This document shows, in pieces, positions 39,276 to 47,029 of a stretch of 64,000 nucleotides of DNA (the stretch's first letter is position 1; every line of letters begins with the position of its first letter). The notes under the pieces were generated by a model that saw nothing but the letters and a program-made list of their open reading frames with translations, was not told the origin of the DNA and did no database searches. Made by a program: the position numbers and the translations under genes. Source of the stretch: Anthracocystis setariae (Eukaryota; Basidiomycota; Ustilaginomycetes; Ustilaginales; Ustilaginaceae); contig CAKMXJ010000002.1 of NCBI GenBank assembly GCA_928724745.1, positions 1,302,001-1,366,000 on the forward strand, read 5' to 3'.

Positions 39276-40912
39276 TTAGCGGAAGACTTCAGGGCGGTGG
39301 TATCGTACCTCGTCCTCGTCGTCACCACGGCTCTCCACGAACCAGCCAAGACCCTCGAAGTTCGGCTCCTCCTCCATGACTTCGCACGGAAGGTATTGGC
39401 CGAGCAAGGAACGATTCTCGCGGTGATACCGCGCCAAGGTCTCACGCACCTGAGTCCCAATGGCGCCCTCCGTTGAGAAGGCGTCGCGAGCGTCGAGGTG
39501 GAAGGATCGCTCCTTGAACCAGTCCACCAGGCGGTCGCGACGCCGCACTGCACCCAAGCCAGGCCCACCAGCGTACGATAGGTGGGCACGCACCACAGCC
39601 CGCTCGTGCGTTTCCAGCGTGGTGTAGGGGCTATCGCCGATGTATTCGTGACGTGTGGAGCGCCAGATCGTGCGGCCGCCACATTTCTTCTTGCTCGTCA
39701 AGCAGTGACAGCACGACGAAGCCGCCGGTCGGGGACGAGGACCAGTGGGATCACCATAGGTGACCGGAAAGCACCTGATTAATCAAAAGACGAGTCAGAT
39801 TGTCAGTGCTGCCCAAACCACTTACTTTGGAACGATACTTACGGTACATCCAGGTCGGTACAGTGCTGACAGCTGTAGTTCGGCCATGGCGAGCTACCCT
39901 CGGTCAAGCGCCGCACCATTGTACGGTGCAACCAAACTTTCCCGGCATCGTCGAGCTGCCAATTGCGGTCCCAGGCCTCGTTGACAATGGCAATGAGCAG
40001 CGCGGGGGCGGTAAATCGCTCCGTCCATTCCAGCATTTCGGTCAGAGTGGGTTTGCGTGGACCGGTACGTTGCGGCACCACGTCCTCGGCTCGGCGAACG
40101 GGCGGCGGGCCGATCTCAGGCGTTCGGCGGCCGGGCGAACCCAGTAGAGGGCCAAGATCAGGCGTCTGGCGGCTGGGCGACCCCCAGGAACCCATAGGCG
40201 TGTCAGCGCGCCCAGGACCAGCGGGCTCGTTCGATTCGGCACCATAAGCGGGTGAGCGGGGTCCCACGGGCGAGGCTGGCGTTAGACCATGCTCATGGAG
40301 CTGCGCGCTCGTCATCACACGCAGCTCCTCGGCCGAGAACCTCACCGGAGAGGTAGGGATCCGCGAAGGAGAGGTGGGGGGCGCGTACAGTTCCGGCGAC
40401 GAACGTACGTAGACCGGCGAGCGAGGTGGCGAAATCGAACCTCTTGAAGAAGGCGAGCGCGACGGGCCGAGGAACAGGGGTACCAGCAGGGAGCCGCCCC
40501 CAACAGACGCAATCCGGCTCTGTGGAGGGGTCACGGCGACTGGCTCGGGGACACCAGTAGGGGACGCAACGGCGTTGGGCGGGGCAGTAACAGCAGCTAC
40601 AGCCATGGTGTCGGATTCGGCAGTCACAGTAGCTACAGCCACGACATCCGGCGCGGTAGCAGCAGCAATCTGGGTCCCTCCATCGGTTGGGACGGCAGCA
40701 GCGATTACAGCCATGGAGTCGGACAAGTCAGCAGTGGCGGCAGCGACGACGGCGACAGCAGGCGCGGTAGTACTGGTAGACGCAACCGGGGCAGCACTGG
40801 CGCCGGACGATGACTGGGAGGCGGTATCAACGCCGGCTGGCGTCTTGGCGAGCCGAGCCGATCGACGCGAAGGAACGGCAGGCGCAGTAGTGGTTTTCTG
40901 TTTGGGAGCCAT
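39276..40912 (-). CDS. Antisense two-exon gene carried by the inner retrotransposon, Zn2Cys6-like
   Basis: Exon 1 is 40912-39843 and exon 2 is 39774-39276. The 68-bp intron has GTAAGT and TTAATCAG ends and CTGAC branch-like motifs. The joined frame is 1,569 nt, 522 residues. The N-terminus has a basic RRSARLAKTP motif, then Ala/Val/Thr-rich degenerate repeats and a Ser/Pro-rich region to about residue 270. A folded-looking segment follows at about 300-345 (LTEMLEWTERFTAPALLIAI). Cysteines 348, 351, 358, 378, 381 and 388 give C-x2-C-x6-C-x19-C-x2-C-x6-C. The intron falls in codon 357, so this pattern exists only after splicing. The spacing equals the fungal Zn2Cys6 DNA-binding cluster except for a long middle loop and few basic residues in the first half. 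After it comes a charged helical domain to the C-terminus. Function is unknown; a DNA- or nucleic-acid-binding regulator is an inference. Confidence 0.75.
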
Positions 40913-41058
40913 GGTGCTGATGGCGATGAAGAAGCTGAGAGTGATGATGGTAGTTCTTCAAACTCATCATTCAGCCGCCGAAGGGCTCACAGCGGCTGGA
41001 AGATGCGCAGTCCATTTCATTTCGCCTCGCAGGAGCTCGGGTCTCGGACGGGGGGTAA
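40913..41058 (-). promoter_or_regulatory. Presumed promoter/leader of the antisense gene, next to the 3' LTR
   Basis: Only 146 bp separate the antisense ATG from the 3' LTR, so its promoter probably lies here and in the LTR read backwards. The last bases before the LTR (G run at about 41050-41055) also serve as the polypurine tract of the plus-strand element. Confidence 0.4.
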
Positions 41059-42169
41059 TGTCACAGGCGGTGAAGCCGAGGCGGCGGAAAACTTGGTTTT
41101 TGGCCGCTCTCAGCCCAAGCGCGGTCGATAGGGTCGAATTCGGCCGCTCTGACATTGGAGGAGAGGAGGTACGAGGCCGGCAGTGCGTCGTATTGAGTAG
41201 TGTCGTTACCCCCAGGCGGCGTAGGCGGAGCGGTAGAAAACACGCTTTTCGGCCGCCGTCAGTGCGAGTGCGGTCCCGAGAGTCTCTTTCAACCGCTTCT
41301 GTTCATAGTGGTCGGATTGCAGCCGTTCGACATCACGGAGACGCCGGATCGCGACAACACCATCTCGAGGTGATCAACAGTCAAGGGACACCATCTCCGG
41401 CGCTCTCAGAGGCTTGGAGGTGATCAGCCGCTTGTACCACGGTCAGCACATGCGCACACGCAGGCCATGCAGCTAGACAATAGGCTAGCGCCGGATCGGC
41501 CTTGTCATAGGGGTTGGAGCTGTCTTACTTAAGGCCTCCTCCTCTGACTCGCAGTGGATGAGCTCCTCATCCACTCTACTTCTTACAAACACAATCTTCA
41601 GCTCAGTATCTATTCTTGACGACGTCTTCACGATCATTCCAGTAACTAGTTTAGTAAGTTGCAATACAGTAGCATTGCAGCTTCCTCGCGTGCCTCCGTT
41701 CAAGTCGGAGAACAGCTAGTCCTCGTCGGTACGTGTACCGACACCGCAGCGCGTAAACGCTGCTTACACGCTGACACCGAGACGGCAGGCTCTTAGCCGT
41801 CTCTCTAACAGCTTGGCGATCACTTCCAGTGACCACCTAACCAATCAACACGCCTTCTGTCTTGTCAAGAGCGCTCGCGAGACACTAGGCTATCACGCCG
41901 TAATACCGAGTACGCCGTGCTGCCGCTGAACGGAGCGCCAACAGCGTCAGTCGGTAATAGGTCGAACGCGGTCGAGAAACTCACACTCCGCCGCCGCGGA
42001 ATCGAGTGCGGCTTAATAGCCCTCATCGGGCCGCCGGCGTACCTGCGCAACCCACCTCGTACTCCTCCGTTGCACAGGCGTATATCACAAACTCGGCGGC
42101 CCAGCCCTGCAGGACCGCACCGCGCTCGAACCGAGATCGGCCTATTTACCAGGCGCCCGACCGCTGACA
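41059..42169 (+). repeat. 3' LTR of inner element
   Basis: 1,111 bp, identical to the 5' LTR except A at 41321 where the 5' copy has G (32743). It is preceded by a purine-rich GGACGGGGGG tract suitable for plus-strand priming. Confidence 0.95.
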
Positions 42170-42232
42170 GCTACCCCGGATCTGTCCTCCTCGTCTGACG
42201 AGAGTACCGATCTCTCTACGCACGTCGACTAG
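42170..42232 (+). pseudogene. gag: Outer element gag, C-terminal end and TAG stop
   Basis: After the right GCTAC duplicate, the outer gag frame resumes at 42175, encodes a short acidic Ser/Asp-rich tail (PDLSSSSDESTDLSTHVD) and ends at TAG 42230-42232. The frame is continuous with the zinc-knuckle frame left at 32480 and with pol. Confidence 0.8.
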
Positions 42233-42268
42233 GAACTCGTGGGGGGACCTGCACGCCAGCTCTCCCCA
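42230..42268 (+). promoter_or_regulatory. Putative stop-codon readthrough signal between outer gag and pol
   Basis: TAG is followed after 7 nt by a hairpin: arms TGGGGGGA (42240-42247) and TCTCCCCA (42261-42268) pair over 8 positions (one G-U). After a C-C mismatch the stem extends by CTG/CAG around the loop CACGC. Stop codon, spacer of about 8 nt and stable structure is the layout of gammaretroviral-type readthrough sites. Confidence 0.65.
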
Positions 42269-45200
42269 ACCCGTCTTCCTCCCGACAAATCATCCTTACC
42301 AATTATCGACGCCCATGAACCCGCTCCGACCTTCCACCTCTTTCCCTCTTACCTGCGTCTGCGTGTCCAACCTCCCGGAGGCGCCACATTCGAAGCATGT
42401 TTGGATACCGGGTCCACACTGTCTCTCATCGACCAATCTCTACTTCAATCCTTCACCTATTCTATGTCCGAGAACGCCATGCTGGTAGACACCGTCAGCA
42501 CCCCGACCCGTACTCTAGGTTCCGCCACATTCACGCTCGACATTCCCTGTCCGCCTCAAGCAATCGCGCGCACACATGTCAAGTGCCACGTCGTCGCCCA
42601 TCTTCCCCCTCGCCTTATCCTAGGTATGGATTTCATCCTCGCCCACGGCATCCTTTTTGACGCCATCAAGTCCGTCATCACTCTCCAATCTTGTGGCCTT
42701 CGCACGGCAGTTCTGGTGGCTCGCGACGTTTCCAAAGCATCACCAATCGTCGCTCAGGTCATCGGACCTCCTCCTGATGGCGTCCTCGCCCCCGACATGC
42801 GCGCACCGCCTGATATGGACTCCTACACGCTTCCTTTCACCATCATTCCCGACCAACTCCATTCGAACGCCTTACCAACCTTCGACGACGATTTTCCTTC
42901 CGACCGCAAAGCCGAGTTTCTTGCGCTCTTCGACCGTTATCCGGACGTGTGGCGCCCAGGACTAGGCATGCTTACAACAGGCGATGCTATGCGCCTGCCT
43001 TCGCGCGAACTGGATGAAAACCCAAGCAAGTTCAAGCCGCGTCTCTATCGTGTCTCCCAACGCGATCGTCAGGCCATTGACGAGGTTTTCGATGAGCTTG
43101 CCCGACAAGGTCGACTCCATAAGGCACCTCCTGGGACACCATGCGGGTGGCCGGTATTTGTAGTCTATCGCAACGGAAAACCGAGGCCTGTAGTTGATCT
43201 CCGCCAGCTGAACGCCGTCGTGTTACCCGACCACTACCCCCTTCCGACTCCAGACGAGTTACGGGAGCGTCTCGCCGGCGCTCGTTTCATCACGACGTTT
43301 GATTTACGCAAAGCCTTTTACCAAATGCCGTTGCATGAAAACGACCGCTGGAAGGCCACCGTCCTTACCCATCGTGGTCAGGAGACTCTCGCGTGTACCA
43401 TTATGGGCCAGTCCCGCTCTGTAGCCTTCCTCCAGCGAACTCTCACGGACGCCTTCGCCACCGCTGGTCTTGGCGCCAAAACCTTCATCTACGTCGACGA
43501 TTTTGGCGTGCGCTCAGCTACTCTGGAAGAGCACCTGCATGACGTTAAGGCCGTCCTCGACGTCATACAGCGCCTTGGTCTCACCTTGGCTCAAGACAAA
43601 GCACACGTGGCCCGGCGTGAAGTGCCCTTACTTGGTCATTTGGTCTCTGGTACAGGTACACGTACTCTGCCCTCTAAATGTGCGGCGATCCAGCGCATCG
43701 AGTATCCTAAGACACTCAATCAACTCGAGCACGTCATCGGGTTCTTTTCCTATTATAAGAACTACGTGTCTCGCTTCGCCGCGCTTATTCGCCCCCTCCA
43801 GAACATCAAGACTCAGCTACTTCGTGGCGCGCCCGTTGGTGGTCACGCTCGAAAAAAGCATTGCTCCTCAACGCCAGTTCCTCCCGATCCTGCAGCACTT
43901 CAAGCACTACTCGAGCTCAAGACCATCCTCCAAAACAAGGTGCTCCACTTCCCCGATTACAGCAAGCCCTTCTTACTGTACGTGGATGCATCGCAACAAC
44001 ACGGATTCGCGTTAGCGCTACATCAGAACCTGAGCACTCCACCCCTCGCGCCCTCCCAGCCGGCTGAAGTTCCCATCTGGTTTGACTCCCGCGCTCTTCA
44101 ACCGACCGAGCGAGCCTATTGGCCGACCGAACTGGAGGCGGCCGCTGCCGTCTGGGCCTTACAACGCGTAAAGCGTTTCCTCGACGCATCGCCAGGGCCG
44201 CATTTGCTCTTCACCGACCACCAAGCGGTGACGTCCATTGCCGATGCCAAACCCTTCTCCACCACGCCTGCGGCTCACAACCCGCGCCTTGTTCGCTTCG
44301 CGCTCATTCTCGCGGAATTCCGACCTAAGCTTACTATTCTCCATCGGAAGGGTATCTACATGACGCACGTTGATGCGCTCAGTCGGATCCAAGCCGCGGA
44401 AGAAACCAGTCTAGTCGCGCACGCTCATACCGTCACCTTAAGCCCTTCTCTGCGTACCGACATCCTTTCTAGCCAGTCCACGGATCAGGCCTTCGCTCGA
44501 ACCCGGTCCGACCTCGTGAGCAAAGCAAACGGCAAACGACCCTTTCATAACGGCGCTTTTGGCATCGACAAAGACGACTTACTTTACAAGATTGATGACG
44601 ACGGCACCTGGCGCATCTGCATCGGCCCTTCCGCGCTTCCGCGCCTCATTGCCCTTGCTCACTCCGGTCACCTCGGCGTGAAAGCTACCTTCGACCGATT
44701 TCGTCAAGTTGGCTACGCTCCACACCTCCTTCGCCACGTGGACAACTTTGTTCGCCATTGTACGCACTGTCAACAGACCGCGACCCACCGCCATCGCCCC
44801 TACGGGTCTCTCCAACCTCTCGCCAGCCCCGCTCTCCCTTTCGTCACCCTCTCGTGCGACTTTATCGTACGCCTTCCCCCTGTCCGGTCCTCCTTTGATC
44901 GCGATCTGCTGGACACTATCTTGGTTGTTACAGATACGGGAACTCGGCGAATCTACCTTCTTTCAGGTGCTACTACTTGGTCTGCCGAGCAATGGAGTTT
45001 CCGATTTGCCGAACGGCTTCTGCCTCACATCGGTTGGCCTCAGAAGCTCATAAGTGACCGCGATTCCCGACTTACTTCCCAGTTCTGGCGCTCATTACAT
45101 GCCCGGTATGGCTGTGAGCTTGCTTTCTCCACCGCCCATCATAAGAGCGATGGCCAAAGCGAGCGAGCCATACAGTCCGTGGAGATGCTCCTTCGCGGGC

Positions 45201-45934
45201 TATGCAACGCCTGGTCCGATGATTGGGCAACGCATTTACCCTTGGTGGAGCTCCTTCTAGGGAATCGCGTCAACGCTTCCATCAATGCCGCACCGAACGA
45301 TCTCCTCTACGGTATCAAGTTACGCGACCCGTTCACCGCGATCCAACCTGTCTCCTCCCTCGGTGACCTCACCCTACCTGACCGTCGCGTGGCATTGCGC
45401 CGGGAAGCGCTGGATCATCTGGCCTCAGTTCAGGCATACATGAAGTATAGGTATGACCGTCTCCATTCCCCACCCCCCAAGCTACAAGTCGGCGACTGGG
45501 TGTGGTTGAACATAGGCGAAGGTTACACAGTGCCCAAAGGACAGCTGCCTCCGGATCGTCGGCTCGGCATTCAACGAATTGGCCCCTTCCCGATCAGTCG
45601 CGTGGTAAGCAACTTAGCCTACGAATTAACCCTCCCCTCCGACTCACGCCTTCATCCCGTTGTCTCCATCCAGCATCTCGAACCGTACATACCCTCCGGC
45701 AAGCCGATCGCCTCCACCAAGGTAGCGATGATCCTTAAAGAACGTCATCTCAAAACTCGTGGACGTCAATTCCTTGTGCGGTACGAACATTCTGGACGTG
45801 ACCAATGGATTCCCGCCTCAGCCATTACCGACCCCTCCATCCTTGACGCCTGGCGCGTCCGACAATCCTCGTCGACCCTGCCAGACTCATCCGCCCCTCC
45901 GCAAACTCCAGCTCCACAGTCTCCTTCCACCTAA
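42233..45934 (+). CDS. pol: Outer element Pol polyprotein, in frame with gag after TAG
   Basis: 1,233 codons open from directly after the gag TAG to the TAA at 45932. There is no ATG in the first 75 codons, so independent initiation would lose the protease; expression as Gag-Pol is implied. In order: aspartic protease (CLDTGSTLSLID), reverse transcriptase (FDLRKAFYQMPL, YVDD at about 420-423), RNase H (LLYVDASQQHGFALAL), integrase with H2C2 finger (HLGVKATFDRFRQ, HCTHCQQT), and DDE residues in LSCDFIVRL, ISDRDSRL and SERAIQ. The C-terminus (KTRGRQFLVRYEHSGRDQWI followed by ITDPSILDAW) resembles a divergent chromodomain. No disabling mutation is seen in pol. Confidence 0.93.
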   Translation, partial: ELVGGPARQLSPTRLPPDKSSLPIIDAHEPAPTFHLFPSYLRLRVQPPGGATFEACLDTGSTLSLIDQSLLQSFTYSMSENAMLVDTVSTPTRTLGSATFTLDIPCPPQAIARTHVKCHVVAHLPPRLILGMDFILAHGILFDAIKSVITLQSCGLRTAVLVARDVSKASPIVAQVIGPPPDGVLAPDMRAPPDMDSYTLPFTIIPDQLHSNALPTFDDDFPSDRKAEFLALFDRYPDVWRPGLGMLTTGDAMRLPSRELDENPSKFKPRLYRVSQRDRQAIDEVFDELARQGRLHKAPPGTPCGWPVFVVYRNGKPRPVVDLRQLNAVVLPDHYPLPTPDELRERLAGARFITTFDLRKAFYQMPLHENDRWKATVLTHRGQETLACTIMGQSRSVAFLQRTLTDAFATAGLGAKTFIYVDDFGVRSATLEEHLHDVKAVLDVIQRLGLTLAQDKAHVARREVPLLGHLVSGTGTRTLPSKCAAIQRIEYPKTLNQLEHVIGFFSYYKNYVSRFAALIRPLQNIKTQLLRGAPVGGHARKKHCSSTPVPPDPAALQALLELKTILQNKVLHFPDYSKPFLLYVDASQQHGFALALHQNLSTPPLAPSQPAEVPIWFDSRALQPTERAYWPTELEAAAAVWALQRVKRFLDASPGPHLLFTDHQAVTSIADAKPFSTTPAAHNPRLVRFALILAEFRPKLTILHRKGIYMTHVDALSRIQAAEETSLVAHAHTVTLSPSLRTDILSSQSTDQAFARTRSDLVSKANGKRPFHNGAFGIDKDDLLYKIDDDGTWRICIGPSALPRLIALAHSGHLGVKATFDRFRQVGYAPHLLRHVDNFVRHCTHCQQTATHRHRPYGSLQPLASPALPFVTLSCDFIVRLPPVRSSFDRDLLDTILVVTDTGTRRIYLLSGATTWSAEQWSFRFAERLLPHIGWPQKLISDRDSRLTSQFWRSLHARYGCELAFSTAHHKSDGQSERAIQSVEMLLRGLCNAWSDDWATHLPLVELLLGNRVNASINAAPNDLLYGIKLRDPFTAIQPVSSLGDLTLPDRRVALRREALDHLASVQAYMKYRYDRLHSPPPKLQVGDWVWLNIGEGYTVPKGQLPPDRRLGIQRIGPFPISRVVSNLAYELTLPSDSRLHPVVSIQHLEPYIPSGKPIASTKVAMILKERHLKTRGRQFLVRYEHSGRDQWIPASAITDPSILDAWRVRQSSSTLPDSSAPPQTPAPQSPST

Positions 45935-45969
45935 CAAGCCTTCTCCGTCGATCTTCTCGTCGCCACACC

Positions 45970-46080
45970 AGGATCCGTTTCAGCTCTGTTCCGTCCTCTT
46001 CTGCCGTTCGTGTTTCGTCCGTCTTCACCGCATCAGGATTCGCTTCAGCTCCGTTCCGTTCCCTTCTGGATCTCGTGTTT
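45970..46080. repeat. Imperfect 65-bp tandem duplication in outer 3' untranslated region
   Basis: Two related C/T-rich blocks begin with AGGAT at 45970 and 46035 and share CAGCTC-GTTCCGT and TCGTGTTT segments at a period of 65 bp. They sit between the pol stop and the polypurine tract. Confidence 0.65.
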
Positions 46081-46146
46081 CCCCGTTTGTCCTCGTTTCG
46101 CATCGCATTTCTTCTACTTCTTCTTCGCAGCGCAGCTGCTTCTTTT

Positions 46147-46157
46147 AGGGGGGGCAG
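46147..46157 (+). other. Polypurine tract of outer element
   Basis: AGGGGGGGCAG directly precedes the 3' LTR and fits the plus-strand primer of Ty3/gypsy elements. Confidence 0.75.
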
Positions 46158-46355
46158 TGTCACGTGTGCACGTGACTAACGCTTAGTCAGCGTCTGCCAA
46201 GCACATTTCGTGGCTTGCCTCACCAATCTCTCGTCGCTTCGCTCTCGCTCCGCTCCTCATGTATATAGTCAAGGTATCTTCATCGGATCTCACCTTCCTG
46301 AAATCCACTGCCTTTACTATTCACATATTGCATACAAGCTGTGCATCGTGTGACA
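46158..46355 (+). repeat. 3' LTR of outer element
   Basis: 198 bp, identical to 30963-31160 except A at 46225 where the 5' copy has G. It is followed by the AACAC target duplicate. Confidence 0.95.
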
Positions 46356-46360
46356 AACAC
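46356..46360. repeat. Target-site duplication of outer retrotransposon (right copy)
   Basis: AACAC, matching 30958-30962. It marks the right end of the 15.4-kb nest. Confidence 0.9.
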
Positions 46361-47029
46361 TCTCGATCCCGTTGGCCTTACTCACGATGCGTAGCCAACA
46401 TAGCCATCCAAAATCGCTTTTGTCACCATCAACGCCCCGGTTTTAAATAGTAGTAGTGTAGTTGTAGAAATAAAGCAAAATTGTTTTCAGGACAGTGGCA
46501 GCGAAACCTCTTTCTTGGTGGTTGGTTTGATGGTTGGTTGGTTGGTTGGTTGGTTTGATGGTTGGGTTATCTTACTTTGGTCACCTCGCAAACAGTTCAG
46601 ATCGCCTTTCTGAAACCTGAACCCTCTTGATCGTCCTTGCCATGCCACCCACACAAACACATTCTCGATCCACTGTTTTCACTTTTCCTACGCACCGCTA
46701 ACGTTGGTCGTCGGAAAGCTTCTATGCTGCAGCTGCCACTTGAACAATAGGATTGCACTTTGTATACCCGTCTCCGCTGCTCAGCATCTCTGCCTGTCCT
46801 CCAAGCCTTTCGTCGTCACTCGCAATCCACATATCTTCTCCGTCATCTTTTTCAGCAGTGGTCTTTAGAAGCGGCTCCTTTCCACCCGGGCATTCCACCT
46901 TGACTCGCCTCCAAGATACCCACTGGATCACACCTAATTCCGACTGCTCCACCTCCCGATACCACCAAGACAACTTGCAAAGCCATGAGACATCTGCGTC
47001 TCGCTGCTTAGGTTCCCCTTCGTTCCAGC
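46361..47029. other. Intergenic region right of the retrotransposon nest
   Basis: 669 bp with a TTGG tetranucleotide tract at about 46518-46553 and an AT-rich stretch with AATAAA (about 46470). The distal part is the presumed promoter of the next gene. No gene is supported. Confidence 0.55.

Larger units (their letters stand above)
32481..42169 (+). mobile_element. Inner chromovirus (Ty3/gypsy) nested in outer gag, with antisense cargo gene
   Basis: A complete 9,689-bp element with 1,111-bp LTRs (TGTCACAGG...CTGACA), a GCTAC target duplication, intact gag (33629-35305) and pol (35302-39057), a C-terminal chromodomain, and a two-exon gene on the opposite strand (40912-39276) between pol and the 3' LTR. 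The LTRs differ at one position (32743 G versus 41321 A), so it inserted very recently and probably remains capable of movement. Its primer-binding site is complementary to its own LTR, as in the self-priming Tf1/sushi group. It is inserted in the same orientation as its host element. Confidence 0.95.
30963..46355 (+). mobile_element. Outer Ty3/gypsy LTR retrotransposon, split by a nested element
   Basis: It is bounded by 198-bp direct LTRs starting TGTCACG and ending GTGTGACA, with an AACAC target duplication. Without the nested insertion and its duplicated GCTAC it is 5,699 bp. The order is LTR, tRNA-type primer-binding site, gag, TAG, pol (protease, reverse transcriptase, RNase H, integrase), polypurine tract, LTR, which is Ty3/gypsy order. 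gag is interrupted at 32480/42170 by another element and also has a one-base frame discrepancy at a C9 tract. pol is fully open. The LTRs differ at one position (31030 versus 46225), so the insertion is recent. Confidence 0.95.

Noticed and set aside
40575..41423. Plus-strand 282-codon frame across the antisense gene and 3' LTR
   Set aside because: It is the shadow of the minus-strand antisense gene and runs into LTR sequence. The minus-strand frame has the splice sites and cysteine pattern.
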